DNA of 64,000 nucleotides from Cyclobacterium roseum (GCF_010119225.1 NZ_WNKF01000003.1:248001-312000); one strand, 5' to 3'; shown: positions 8,339-17,785, numbered from the stretch's first letter. Notes: generated from the letters alone by a model not told the origin. A program made the numbers and translations.

Positions 8339-9450
8339 TGAAAAGAAGCATTCAGTTATTTTTAGTAATGGGTTTCTTCTGCTTGTGTCAGGGGATGCCA
8401 AGGGTTGGAATCGCACAGGTATTACTCAATTATGATCCGGATATACAGCTTCAAAAGCAGGGATTTAATCTGGCCCCAAACGAAGCAGCTTTTGTATGGG
8501 TAGTGCCGGGTTCTTTCCCGGAGGCTACCTGGAGAATTGCTATTCCAAAGGATGCCGGATTATTCATCGGGGAGGAGTTATGGATGATTGCCGATCGGGA
8601 TACATTGGTGTTTTTAGAAAGCCAAAAGTTGGAATCCAGCGAGGGAACCGATGGGAAAGTAAAAATAGCTGCCAGAAAAAAGGGGATTGACCTGGGGGAA
8701 TTTTCGGTAAAGAAGGGGTTTTTTGCTTCTCCGTCCGAGATACCCGGAATCTCAGACGGGCAGCTAAGTAAAAGGAAGAAAGATGAAGTGAAGGAGTTTT
8801 TTTTTATTGCCATTGTGGTTTTATTATTATTCATAGCGCTTTTCAGGCTGTTATTTCCTTCCATTTTTGGCATTTTCTGGAACCCGGCCGGTATTTTTGC
8901 CTTTGAAGATCTATGGGAATCCGTGGGTTTTTCGAAAATCTATTCGGCTGAACTTCTTTTTTACCTGATTGTAATCAACCTGGGCGTGGGTCTGATGGCC
9001 CTTTTGGGGATTCATTTATTTGAAGTAGAATTGTTTGGGTACCTTTTCGAAAAGGACATCGAAACGATGGTGTACCTATGGCTCGTGATAAGCCTGGTAT
9101 TGACCCTGCTGACCTTTTTTAAGTTTCTCTGGTTGGGGATTCACACCTTTATCTTCGATTTACCTAAGGTGGCACTTCCTCATTTTTTCTATTTATTGAA
9201 AGTTAGCGGATTTGGATTGTTGATGGTGTTGGGACTGACGGTGGTATTCTATGCCAATCAGTTGATACCTGGAACGATTAACATGGAAATCCTTTACTAT
9301 TCTTTTCTAGGAGTGTATACCCTGGGAATTATTGGCTTGTCCATCTGGATGTACAAAAAAAATGGTTTTAATAATTATCATTTATTTTCTTACCTTTGCA
9401 CCTCTGAATTAATCCCCTTTTTGGTGATTTGTAAATTGCTCCTAGGGTAA
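8338..9450 (+). CDS. DUF4271 membrane protein
   Basis: A 370-residue protein with a signal peptide (cleavage near VGIAQ, residue 27), a soluble region of about 125 residues rich in EGTDGKVKIAARKKG-type sequence, then about six membrane helices from residue 155 to the end. The membrane half (FEDLWESVGFSKIYSAELL, then LWLGIHTFIFDLPKVALPHF) is DUF4271, a family I know only from Bacteroidota and which is usually found just ahead of a HemD-like gene and the gld block. Function unknown. It starts in a TAATG overlap with the Omp85 gene, so coupled translation is likely. A near-perfect hairpin lies inside the coding sequence at 8731-8759. Confidence 0.82.
   Translation: MKRSIQLFLVMGFFCLCQGMPRVGIAQVLLNYDPDIQLQKQGFNLAPNEAAFVWVVPGSFPEATWRIAIPKDAGLFIGEELWMIADRDTLVFLESQKLESSEGTDGKVKIAARKKGIDLGEFSVKKGFFASPSEIPGISDGQLSKRKKDEVKEFFFIAIVVLLLFIALFRLLFPSIFGIFWNPAGIFAFEDLWESVGFSKIYSAELLFYLIVINLGVGLMALLGIHLFEVELFGYLFEKDIETMVYLWLVISLVLTLLTFFKFLWLGIHTFIFDLPKVALPHFFYLLKVSGFGLLMVLGLTVVFYANQLIPGTINMEILYYSFLGVYTLGIIGLSIWMYKKNGFNNYHLFSYLCTSELIPFLVICKLLLG
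8731..8759 (+). repeat. Inverted repeat inside the DUF4271 gene
   Basis: Two 11-base arms (8731-8741 and 8749-8759) pair with a single C/A mismatch around a 7-base loop ACCCGGA. It encodes PSEIPGISDG just before the first membrane helix, so it could be chance within a proline/glycine linker. Confidence 0.5.
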
Positions 9451-9466
9451 AGGAAAAAAAAGTAAA

Positions 9467-10240
9467 ATGACGCAATCAACAAAAGACAGATTAAACCGGG
9501 TTAGAAGCATTTTGGTATCGCAGCCGAAACCCGCTGATGAACGTTCGCCTTATTTTCAATTAGCAGAAAAATACAAAATCAAAATTGATTTCAGGCCTTT
9601 TATTCAGGTGGAACCGGTTTCTATTAAGGATTTCAGAAAGCAAAAAATTGAGATATTAAAGCATACTGCCGTAATTTTCACCAGTAGGAATGCCATCGAT
9701 CATTTCTTTGGGATCTGTCAGGAGTTGAAGATCGAAATGCCAGCGGACATGAAATACTTTTGTATTTCTGAACAGACTGCCCATTACCTTCAAAAATACA
9801 TTGTCATCAGGAAGCGGAAATTATTTGTAGGAAACCGGACTGCTGCGGACCTATTCGATTTCTTTAAGAAGCATAAATCAGAAAAATACCTGTTCCCTTG
9901 TTCGGATATTCGGAAAGAAGATATTCCAGACTTTTTGAGCAAAAACAACATTGAATTTACAGAGGCGATCATCTATCACACAATAGCGGCGGATTTATCG
10001 GACCTGAAAGATATTAAGTACGATATTCTGGCATTTTACAGTCCATCCGGGATCAAATCTCTTTTTCAGAATTTCCCTGATTTTGAACAGGGCAAAACCC
10101 GAATAGCTGCCTTTGGCCCCACCACTGCTCAGGCGGTAAAGGAAATGGACTTAATTCTTGATATTGAAGCACCCCTGCCAAATGCACCCAGTATGACAGG
10201 GGCATTGGAGCTTTACATAAAAAAAGCGAACAAAATCTGA
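9467..10240 (+). CDS. Uroporphyrinogen-III synthase-like (HemD family) protein
   Basis: A 257-residue HemD-fold protein. The two-lobed pattern is visible: VSQPKPADERSPYFQLAEKY at the N-terminus, VIFTSRNAIDHFF (about residues 69-81), YLFPCSDIRKEDIPDFL, and FYSPSGIKSLFQNF with AAFGPTTAQAVKEM near the C-terminus. HemD closes hydroxymethylbilane to uroporphyrinogen III in heme synthesis. No other heme gene is beside it; instead it sits between DUF4271 and porP, a placement conserved in relatives as far as I know. It may be the ordinary HemD or a homologue with a different role. It follows DUF4271 by 16 bases. Confidence 0.82.
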   Translation: MTQSTKDRLNRVRSILVSQPKPADERSPYFQLAEKYKIKIDFRPFIQVEPVSIKDFRKQKIEILKHTAVIFTSRNAIDHFFGICQELKIEMPADMKYFCISEQTAHYLQKYIVIRKRKLFVGNRTAADLFDFFKKHKSEKYLFPCSDIRKEDIPDFLSKNNIEFTEAIIYHTIAADLSDLKDIKYDILAFYSPSGIKSLFQNFPDFEQGKTRIAAFGPTTAQAVKEMDLILDIEAPLPNAPSMTGALELYIKKANKI

Positions 10241-10317
10241 TTTCTTTTAATCTTTTTTAAGGTAAAGTCAGTTTAAATGTGTAGAATAGATTTTCCAATG
10301 CAAAATTTCTTTTACAC

Positions 10318-11295
10318 ATGACCATTAAAACTTACCTGCTATTTTGTGTGTTTTCTGGTGCTGCCATTCTGGGGTTCAGTCCTTACGCATTCAGCCAGCA
10401 GGACGCACAGTTTACCCAATACATGTATAATGGTCTTTTTTACAATCCGGGATTTGCAGGAAAAGATGCCGGATACAGCATTTCTGCCCTTCATCGAAGT
10501 CAATGGTTGGATTATACCACCAGTACCGGAGCGGGAGGAGCTCCAACCACCCAGTTACTTTCAGCATCCGGGAGGATGAAAAAGATTCCCTTGGGTTTTG
10601 GCTTGGTGGCCGTAAATGATGCCATTGGGCCTTTCACCAATCAGGAGGTTAATCTTTCTTTGGCCTACCACCTTCCCATTGGGAGGGGAATACTGAGCAT
10701 GGGGGCCACCGGAGGTTTTTTTTCCAGCACGATCCGGTACGATGAGTTTTTACCCGTAAACCCGGATCCGACCATTCCCTCTGCGGGGAACGAAAATCAG
10801 GGAAGTCCAAACGTATCGGTAGGCCTGCTCTACGATAGGGGTAGCTTTTACCTGGGGCTAAGTAGCCGCAACCTTAATGAACCGGGATTTGATTTCGGAG
10901 ATGGTAGCCTGGCAAACCGTTTGGAGAATCATCATTATGTATTGGCGGGGTATCGCATAAACACTTTTGCTCAATTAACCGTTGAACCAAGTATATTAGT
11001 AAAATCAATAGCCCTGAATAATTTTTCTTATGACATCAGCGTTATAGGCACGTACAATAAAAAAATAAGTTTGGGATTGGCTTACAGAGGTGAAGAGTCC
11101 GCTTCCGTGTTGTTGGGATACAGTCTGTTAAGAGATAATTCCCTCAGGTTGGGTTACGCATTCGATTTGGTAGTTGGAGGATTGGAAGCAAAGTCTCCTT
11201 CATCCCATGAGTTTATGTTGACCTACAATTTACCACAGGTTTCGAAACAAATAGAACGGATGATTCAGAGAACACCAAGATTTAGATTCGATTAG
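10318..11295 (+). CDS. PorP/SprF family type IX secretion membrane protein
   Basis: A 325-residue outer-membrane beta-barrel with a signal peptide (cleavage near PYAFSQ) and the PorP/SprF hallmark directly after it: QDAQFTQYMYNGLFYNPGFAG. Repeated glycine-rich amphipathic strands such as FGLVAVNDAIGPFTNQEVNL and YVLAGYRINTFAQL follow. PorP/SprF proteins partner the T9SS motor, linking GldK/GldN-type rings or adhesin substrates at the outer membrane. Its position just ahead of gldK matches the porP-K-L-M-N order known from T9SS organisms. Whether it should be called porP or sprF cannot be settled from the sequence alone. Confidence 0.93.
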   Translation: MTIKTYLLFCVFSGAAILGFSPYAFSQQDAQFTQYMYNGLFYNPGFAGKDAGYSISALHRSQWLDYTTSTGAGGAPTTQLLSASGRMKKIPLGFGLVAVNDAIGPFTNQEVNLSLAYHLPIGRGILSMGATGGFFSSTIRYDEFLPVNPDPTIPSAGNENQGSPNVSVGLLYDRGSFYLGLSSRNLNEPGFDFGDGSLANRLENHHYVLAGYRINTFAQLTVEPSILVKSIALNNFSYDISVIGTYNKKISLGLAYRGEESASVLLGYSLLRDNSLRLGYAFDLVVGGLEAKSPSSHEFMLTYNLPQVSKQIERMIQRTPRFRFD

Positions 11296-11418
11296 TTGAA
11301 ACTTTATTAAAAAAATCCTTGTGTTTTTCTGATAAAATCTGTTAAATTTCGAATTGGTTATTTGTTTAAATGGTTGAAAATGAATGTAGTTAATTTAATG
11401 TCATTTATGTTTAAAAAA

Positions 11419-12501
11419 ATGAATCAGCGCTTTTTTACCCTGATTTCGGGTCTGGTAATAATGGCATTACTTCAGGGTTGTGGGCTTTTTGGGAACAAAG
11501 GTACCTCCAGTGAAAAACTCAACCGTAGAGGTGAAGTGACAGGGGTTCCCAAACGTTCGGGCTGGCAGCAAGCCTTGCCCTATGAAATGGCCCCGGTGAA
11601 GGCTGGAACTTTTTGGATGGGGCAGTCTGACGAAGACATTGCATTAAGCATGTCTTCTATGAATAAGCAAGTAACAATTTCGGAGTTTTACATGGATAAG
11701 TACGAAGTGTCCAATAACAAATACCGACAATTTTTAGATGCTGTTCGTATGGGTGAACTGGCATTGGGTACGCCCACTACGCAGGCAGAGGCGCCGGAAT
11801 TTGTATTGGAAGAGTTGCTTCCGGATACGACGGTTTGGTCGACAAGTTTTACACACCATTATGGAGACCCACTGATGGAGTATTACTTTGATCATCCGGC
11901 TTTTGATGATTACCCTGTGGTGGGGATCAGTTGGGATCAGGCCAAGCAATTTTGTGAGTGGAAGTCCTATCATATGAACGCCAATGACGAGTCTGAGTTT
12001 GACATGCCCAAGTTTCGACTTCCTTTTGAATCAGAGTGGGAGTACGCAGCCAAGGGCGGAAAAGAAATCGCCAAATACCCCTGGGGTGGTCCTTACCTGA
12101 AGAATAGAAGAGGCTGTCTGATGGCTAATTTCAAACCCGGAAGAGGAAATTACATCGACGATGGATTTGCCTACACCGCTCCGGTAGATGCCTTTGCACC
12201 AAACGGATTTGGTTTATACAATATGGCGGGAAATGTAGCCGAATGGGTAGAAGATGCCTATAACCCAGCAGCCAATGCCTTAATTTGGGATATGAATCCG
12301 ACTTATAAAGATTCTACGGAAACCAGAAAAGTAGTCCGGGGAGGATCCTGGAAAGATGTCGCCCACTTTTTAGAAACCAGTGCCCGGAATTACGAATACC
12401 AGTATGTTCAGACGGCTCATATTGGTTTCCGAACCGCCATGACCTACATAGGACGGTCAGGCTCCATGGATGTAAAATCCAATAGAAGAAGTAGAAGATA
12501 A
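11419..12501 (+). CDS. gldK: Gliding motility/T9SS lipoprotein GldK (PorK)
   Basis: A lipoprotein of 360 residues if started at the ATG at 11419, giving MNQRFFTLISGLVIMALLQGC with the acylated cysteine at position 21. The mature part is a formylglycine-generating-enzyme/sulfatase-modifying fold (MAPVKAGTFWMGQS, YPVVGISWDQAKQFCEW, FRLPFESEWEYAAKGG, NMAGNVAEWVEDAY, VVRGGSWKD). In T9SS, GldK/PorK builds the periplasmic ring with GldN. ATGs at 11362, 11380, 11398 and 11407 are in frame but would place charged residues ahead of the signal peptide. First gene of the gldKLMN motor block. Confidence 0.95.
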   Translation: MNQRFFTLISGLVIMALLQGCGLFGNKGTSSEKLNRRGEVTGVPKRSGWQQALPYEMAPVKAGTFWMGQSDEDIALSMSSMNKQVTISEFYMDKYEVSNNKYRQFLDAVRMGELALGTPTTQAEAPEFVLEELLPDTTVWSTSFTHHYGDPLMEYYFDHPAFDDYPVVGISWDQAKQFCEWKSYHMNANDESEFDMPKFRLPFESEWEYAAKGGKEIAKYPWGGPYLKNRRGCLMANFKPGRGNYIDDGFAYTAPVDAFAPNGFGLYNMAGNVAEWVEDAYNPAANALIWDMNPTYKDSTETRKVVRGGSWKDVAHFLETSARNYEYQYVQTAHIGFRTAMTYIGRSGSMDVKSNRRSRR

Positions 12502-12556
12502 TTTAGCTTAATCACATATACCTCAAACGATTCCTTACTTAACGTTTTTTTAAATT

Positions 12557-13360
12557 ATGTCAACAGAAAATAACACCTTTGCTTATAAGTTTTATGGCTC
12601 TATCATGCCTAAGATTTATGGAATTGGAGCTGCAGTAGTAATTCTTGGAGCTATGTTTAAGATTTTGGATTGGCCATTTGCATCTCTGATGATCGGTGTG
12701 GGTCTGACCACGGAAGCATTGATTTTCTTTTTATCTGCATTCGAGCCCAAAAGCGAGGAAGTGGACTGGTCCAAGGTCTATCCGGAGCTTGCCGGAAAAG
12801 AAGGTGGAAAATCACCAGCAAGGGCCGCCAGGCCTAGCACGGATCAAACGGCTCAAAAAATGGATGAGCTACTTGAAAAGGCAAAGATTGGTCCCGAGCT
12901 TTTGGAAAGTTTAGGCAAAGGCATGCAAAATCTGGCAAGTACAACCGAGAAATTAGGCACCCTTTCAGATGCTACCGTCGCCACTCAGGAATACGCTGAT
13001 AATGTGAAGAAAGCTTCCAAATCCCTGGTAGATATTAATGATTCTTACAGCAAAACGGCCTCTGCGCTGGCTGAAATGTCTTCTGCATCCGAGGATGCCA
13101 AAGCTTATCGGGACCAGGTGGTCAATGTTACCAGAAGCCTTTCCGCACTGAATAATGTATACGAGGAGGAATTGAAAGATTCCAACATGCACGCAAAAAC
13201 CATCAGTAAATTTTATTCCAACGTCACCGCAGCCATGGAAGGCATTGCTGAAGCTGGAAAAGAAACCGAAACTTTTAAAACCGAACTGGCGAAACTCAAT
13301 CAAAATGTCAATTCCCTGAACAAGGTGTATGGTGGCATGCTTTCAGCAATGAAGGGTTGA
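12557..13360 (+). CDS. gldL: Gliding motility/T9SS motor protein GldL (PorL)
   Basis: A 267-residue inner-membrane protein. Two membrane helices occupy about residues 18-36 and 41-62, joined by the short turn KILDWP, and are followed by a long cytoplasmic, mostly helical domain. The N-terminal pattern FYGSIMPKIYGIGAAVVILGA shown in parts, and the glutamate in the second helix (GLTTEALIFFLSAF), are the GldL hallmarks; that glutamate is thought to take part in the proton pathway. GldL and GldM form the proton-driven motor for T9SS and gliding. It lies between gldK and gldM with about 55-base gaps on both sides. Confidence 0.95.
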   Translation: MSTENNTFAYKFYGSIMPKIYGIGAAVVILGAMFKILDWPFASLMIGVGLTTEALIFFLSAFEPKSEEVDWSKVYPELAGKEGGKSPARAARPSTDQTAQKMDELLEKAKIGPELLESLGKGMQNLASTTEKLGTLSDATVATQEYADNVKKASKSLVDINDSYSKTASALAEMSSASEDAKAYRDQVVNVTRSLSALNNVYEEELKDSNMHAKTISKFYSNVTAAMEGIAEAGKETETFKTELAKLNQNVNSLNKVYGGMLSAMKG

Positions 13361-13414
13361 TTTCGTTGATTGCAGTTCTTATTTATTTTAATCTCAGAAA
13401 ATATAAAATAGCTT

Positions 13415-15016
13415 ATGGCGGGTGGTAAAGAAACACCAAGGCAGAAGATGATCGGGATGATGTACCTGGTCCTGACTGCTCTATTGGCACTACAGGTGAG
13501 TAACCAGATCCTTCAGAAGTTTATTCTGATCAACGATGGTTTGGAACGAACCTCAACGAATTACATTCAGAAGAATCAGTTTTCTGTAAACATCATTTCT
13601 TCTACCGTAGAACAGCAGGGAAATAACCCGGTGGACATCCCTAAAGTGGAAGCAGCCAGGGAAATCCGGGAAAAAAGCTCGGATCTCTACAGCTACCTGG
13701 AAGAGGCGAAAAGCTTGCTTATCGAGCAGTCTAACGCCATTAATGATGAAGGAAATTTCAAAACTTCGGCACTTAAAAACACCGATATTCCTGGAAACCT
13801 TTTTAACAACAACCGGCTTGGGTATGAGATGCAGGAAAAACTGAATGAATTTCCTGAAGAGCTCAACCAGATCCTTGCCGACTTAAACATTTCCAGCTCT
13901 TTTGAGAAAATTGCCAAGGATGCCAGTGAAATTGATCTGTTTAAGAATGATGTAGATGTCAACTATAAAGATTATGTCAACCTTAATTATGTAAAATCTC
14001 CAATTGGAGCAGTGTTGGCCATTATCAGTCAGCACCAGAATGAAGTGTTGAATATCGAAAGTGAAGCGTTGACTGCGATTACCAACTCCCTCGGATCCTT
14101 TATTTTCGAAGCGGATAAATTGAAAGCGCAAGTAGCGGCTAATTCGAATGTGGTAGCAGCAGGAACTACATTTGAGGCAGAAATGTTTCTGGCCTCTTCC
14201 TCTTCCTCCACCGAGTTAAAAATGACTGCGGACGGTAGGGAAATACCGGTGGAAGCTGGTTTTGGTAAGATTCAATTTCCGGTAGCGCCGGCTTCGAATT
14301 ACGATGATCGGGGACTTGCTCCGAGAACACTAACAGGTGAAATTATCGTTCCGATAGGCGGGCAGGACAGTGTGTTCACGATCAATTACGATTACTTTGT
14401 CGCCGAGCCGGTGATAAAGGTTAGTTCAGAGGTAGTCAATCAATTATACGCGGAATGCGCCAATGATTTGGTGATTGAAGTACCTGCCCTGGGCAATTCA
14501 TACGCCCCTGAATTTTCCGTTTCCGGTGGTCAGGCCATCAAAGGATCCCGGCCTTCAGATGTTACCGTTATACCCGGAGCATCCGGTAATGTAAACATCA
14601 CGGTTTCCAGCGGAGGTAATAGAATCGGTACCGTTGAATACGACATCAAGCCAGTTCCGGCGCCTACCATTCAGCCTTATGTTGGCGATACACAGGTAGA
14701 TGAACAGAACCCCTATGCTGCCAATGCCTTGACAAATCTCCAAATCAGGGCGGTACCAGAACCTACCTTTGGAAGGACCATGCCGAATGATGCCAACTTC
14801 GAGGTAACGGCCGGAGAAGTTAGGCTGGTAAGAAATGATGTGCCGCGGGAAAGTGTAAATATCACCGGACAGAATGTGGCAGTAAGAAACTTATTGGCCC
14901 AGGCACAGAGCGGTGACCGGCTGATTATCATTGCCAGGGAAGTTACCCGTACCAATTTCAGAGGCAACAAGATCAGAAGCGCTGTTAATGACATTTCACA
15001 AATCTCCATCAGGTAA
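13415..15016 (+). CDS. gldM: Gliding motility/T9SS motor protein GldM (PorM)
   Basis: A 533-residue protein with one N-terminal membrane helix (about 14-33, MIGMMYLVLTALLALQV) preceded by MAGGKETPRQK, the typical GldM start, and a large periplasmic part made of four domains (D1 helical, D2-D4 beta). An arginine near the helix start and the conserved ALLALQVS segment match the motor core. GldM pairs with GldL in the inner membrane and reaches the GldK/GldN ring across the periplasm. Length is normal for the family. Confidence 0.95.
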   Translation: MAGGKETPRQKMIGMMYLVLTALLALQVSNQILQKFILINDGLERTSTNYIQKNQFSVNIISSTVEQQGNNPVDIPKVEAAREIREKSSDLYSYLEEAKSLLIEQSNAINDEGNFKTSALKNTDIPGNLFNNNRLGYEMQEKLNEFPEELNQILADLNISSSFEKIAKDASEIDLFKNDVDVNYKDYVNLNYVKSPIGAVLAIISQHQNEVLNIESEALTAITNSLGSFIFEADKLKAQVAANSNVVAAGTTFEAEMFLASSSSSTELKMTADGREIPVEAGFGKIQFPVAPASNYDDRGLAPRTLTGEIIVPIGGQDSVFTINYDYFVAEPVIKVSSEVVNQLYAECANDLVIEVPALGNSYAPEFSVSGGQAIKGSRPSDVTVIPGASGNVNITVSSGGNRIGTVEYDIKPVPAPTIQPYVGDTQVDEQNPYAANALTNLQIRAVPEPTFGRTMPNDANFEVTAGEVRLVRNDVPRESVNITGQNVAVRNLLAQAQSGDRLIIIAREVTRTNFRGNKIRSAVNDISQISIR

Positions 15017-15047
15017 TAAATCATCGTTTGGAGCGTTTTAGAATTAA

Positions 15048-15884
15048 ATGAAAGAAAACATGAATGTATCCAATAAACCATTCGCAAATTTTTGGCTGTT
15101 ATTTCTGGCACTGAACCTGCTGGCCTTGCCTGCTTTTTCACAGAACACCAACACCCAAAACCCGAATATGGAGATGGGAGATACCGAGTTTGAAATCGAT
15201 ACAACGTATTCGGTACTTCCCATAAGAGAAGCAGATAAAATGTACCAGGTCGGGGTCTGGCGACGAATTGATTTGAGGGAGAAATTTAATCTTCCCCTCT
15301 ATGGTACCGGTGGACTTAAGTCGGATGGCATTATGATGAACATTTACAATGCCATTGTGAACGAAAATGCCTTTGAGATTTTTGCGGACGAGGAGTTTAC
15401 TCAGCCCCTTTCCATTAGTGAGTTTCAAACGAACTTTCTTACAGCCGAAAATGGCGATAGTATTTTTGTGAAAGACGTTTATTACCTGGATTTTCGGGAG
15501 GATTTTGTGTTTGATAAGCACCGCTCCGAAGTAAAGTTTGATGTAAAATACCTGGAGTTGGTCATGCCATCGGAAACAAACTCTGGTGCCGGGCAGAAAT
15601 CCATTGCGTTTATCCGGTACAAAGATTTTTATAATTATTTTGACGATATGGAAAAGGGCCGCTGGCTGAATTTTCAAAATACGTCCAAGCATTTACCCTA
15701 CAGCCAGGCGTTTGATTTGCGATTATTCAGATCCGTGGTCAGGAAATATACCAATCCGGACAATGCTCTGATCGTAGATATGATCGATGCGGAAAATCCA
15801 AATGTTGAATTGCAGGCCTTTTTAAATTCCCTGGAATTTGAATATGACCTGTTGGAATGGGAAAATAACTTATGGGAGTGGTAA
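15048..15884 (+). CDS. gldN: Gliding motility/T9SS ring protein GldN (PorN)
   Basis: A 278-residue periplasmic protein with a signal peptide ending near LPAFSQ. The mature sequence starts with a low-complexity NTNTQNPN stretch, then IREADKMYQVGVWRRIDLREKFNLPL in parts, GIMMNIYNAI and the C-terminal FEYDLLEWENNLWEW, which are typical GldN. With GldK it forms the periplasmic ring of the T9SS. A second in-frame ATG at 15060 (MNVSNKPF) would give an equally good signal peptide. It ends the motor block and meets uvrC tail to tail across a bidirectional terminator. Confidence 0.94.
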   Translation: MKENMNVSNKPFANFWLLFLALNLLALPAFSQNTNTQNPNMEMGDTEFEIDTTYSVLPIREADKMYQVGVWRRIDLREKFNLPLYGTGGLKSDGIMMNIYNAIVNENAFEIFADEEFTQPLSISEFQTNFLTAENGDSIFVKDVYYLDFREDFVFDKHRSEVKFDVKYLELVMPSETNSGAGQKSIAFIRYKDFYNYFDDMEKGRWLNFQNTSKHLPYSQAFDLRLFRSVVRKYTNPDNALIVDMIDAENPNVELQAFLNSLEFEYDLLEWENNLWEW

Positions 15885-15910
15885 GCAAATTGCTCTCCAT
15901 GCATAGAAAA

Positions 15911-15941
15911 AGCGGCTTTCAAAAGAAGGTCGCTTTTTTTT
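15911..15941. terminator. Bidirectional terminator between gldN and uvrC
   Basis: Arms 15911-15919 and 15926-15934 form a 9-bp stem with two G-T pairs and a 6-base loop, flanked by A5 on the left and T8 on the right, so it can stop transcription from both sides. The right flank overlaps the uvrC stop codon. Confidence 0.75.
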
Positions 15942-17739
15942 ATGGATGCAGGGCAGCGTGAATTTTTTCCGCTTTATCCTTTCCGGCAATACCGGTAAGT
16001 TGATCCAGGCTGGCGTTCTGAATGTTTTTGAAGGATTTAAAATGCTTCAAAAGTTTCTGAGCTGTATGTTCTCCGATACCTTCTATGCCCGTTAATTGGG
16101 AATTGAGCGCTCCCTTACTTCTCAAGTTACGGTGAAAGGTAATCGCAAACCGGTGCGCCTCGTCCCTAATTCGCTGGATCAGTCGCAGCGATTCGGATTT
16201 TTTATCGATATAGAGGGGATAGATATCTCCCGGAAAATAGATTTCCTCCAAACGTTTGGCGATGCCAATGATGGGGATTTTCCCATATAGATCGAGTCGC
16301 TTGAGTGCTGCGACAGCCGAAGACAATTGCCCCTTTCCCCCATCGATTACTACCAATTGGGGTAGGGCCACTTCTTCCTGAGCCATCCTTTTGTACCTTC
16401 TGTAAACGACCTCTTCCATACTGGCGAAGTCATTAGGCCCCGTTACAGTTTTGATGTGGTAATGCCGGTATTCTTTCTTGGCTGGTTTCCCATCCTTAAA
16501 GCAAACCATACTAGCTACGGGGTTACTGCCTTGTATATTGGAATTGTCAAAGCACTCGATATGCGTTGGCAACTCGCTCAAGGATAGGTCTTGCTGAAGT
16601 TGCAGAAGCACCCTGTTTTTTTTGTCTTTGGTCTCTCCTGCCAGTAAGGCCTTTTCCTTTTTGTAGTACAAGGCATTTTTTAAACTTAAATCAATCAGTT
16701 TTCGCTTGTCGCCAATTTTAGGCAGGGTTAGGTGTAAGCCTTCCGGAGAATCCTCAAATTCCACATTGACCAATACTTCCCTGGCATCACTTTGAAACTG
16801 GTCCCGCAGCCTCACGATAGCGGTAAGAAGTAGCTCCTGATCCGTTTCGTCCAGTTTCTTTTTAAGTTCGACCGTTTTGCTAAGGGTGATGGCACCATTT
16901 TTTATCCGTAGGTAGTTCACAAAGGCAAACTTTTCTTCGCTGACTATGGCAAACACGTCCAGACTATCGGCATTGGGATTGATTACCAGTGATTTGGCCT
17001 GGTATTTTTCAAGCAGGTCCAGTTTTTCTTTATACCGATGTGCCGTTTCATAATGCAGCGCCGCTGCGGCTGCCTGCATGTGTTCCTTAAAAAAACTCTT
17101 GGCGATTCCCAGGTTTCCTTTTAGAATATTTCGCGCTTGTTCGATATCTGCCAGGTAGTTTTTTTCATCCTGCAACCCTTCACAAGGTCCCTTGCAGTTT
17201 CCCAGATGGTACTCCAGGCAAACCTTGTATTTGGAAGCGGCTATCTTTTCAGGAGCCAGGTCTAGTTTACAGGTCCTGATGGTGAAAAGGGAAAGAATAA
17301 GGTCGAGCACATTATTCATCGCCTTGACACTGGCAAAAGGTCCATAATAGGTGCCCTTAGAGGGGATTACCCTGCGGGTAGGGTAGATTCTGGGAAAGGG
17401 TTCATCCGTAAGCAGCAGGTACGGATAGGTTTTGTCGTCTTTAAGCAAGACATTGTACCTGGGCTGCGATTTTTTAATCAGGTTATTCTCCAGCAGCAGG
17501 GCATCAAACTCCGAATTCACAATGGTGATTTCGATGGTATGGATTTCCCTTACCATCCTGCGGGTTTTTTGGTTAAGGCCGGTGCTTTTGCTAAAATAGC
17601 TACCGACCCTTTTTTTCAGGCTCTTGGCTTTCCCTACATAAATGAGCTTACCTTCTTTGTTGTAGTATCGATAGACCCCGGGGAGGTCCGGAAGCTGCTG
17701 ATGTTCCGTTGGAAGATACGATGGAGAATGCATGTCCAT
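15940..17739 (-). CDS. uvrC: Excinuclease ABC subunit C
   Basis: A 599-residue nucleotide-excision-repair nuclease. The N-terminal GIY-YIG domain is at about 15-100 (LPGVYRYYNKEGKLIYVGKAK), the four iron-sulfur cysteines follow in IRTCKL and CLEYHLGNCKGPC, the UVR motif is at about 205-240, the RNase H-like domain includes ECFDNSNIQGSNPVASMVCF and VVIDGGKGQLSSAV, and the C-terminal helix-hairpin-helix pair is LTGIEGIGEHTAQKLLKHF. UvrC cuts on both sides of lesions marked by UvrAB. It is the last gene of the minus-strand set sprE, PBP1A, uvrC (46-base gap). All key parts look intact. Confidence 0.96.
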   Translation of the reverse strand: MDMHSPSYLPTEHQQLPDLPGVYRYYNKEGKLIYVGKAKSLKKRVGSYFSKSTGLNQKTRRMVREIHTIEITIVNSEFDALLLENNLIKKSQPRYNVLLKDDKTYPYLLLTDEPFPRIYPTRRVIPSKGTYYGPFASVKAMNNVLDLILSLFTIRTCKLDLAPEKIAASKYKVCLEYHLGNCKGPCEGLQDEKNYLADIEQARNILKGNLGIAKSFFKEHMQAAAAALHYETAHRYKEKLDLLEKYQAKSLVINPNADSLDVFAIVSEEKFAFVNYLRIKNGAITLSKTVELKKKLDETDQELLLTAIVRLRDQFQSDAREVLVNVEFEDSPEGLHLTLPKIGDKRKLIDLSLKNALYYKKEKALLAGETKDKKNRVLLQLQQDLSLSELPTHIECFDNSNIQGSNPVASMVCFKDGKPAKKEYRHYHIKTVTGPNDFASMEEVVYRRYKRMAQEEVALPQLVVIDGGKGQLSSAVAALKRLDLYGKIPIIGIAKRLEEIYFPGDIYPLYIDKKSESLRLIQRIRDEAHRFAITFHRNLRSKGALNSQLTGIEGIGEHTAQKLLKHFKSFKNIQNASLDQLTGIAGKDKAEKIHAALHP

Positions 17740-17785
17740 AGAGACAAAATCATTGCGTTTTTGAAATCAATGCATACCCGATTGA

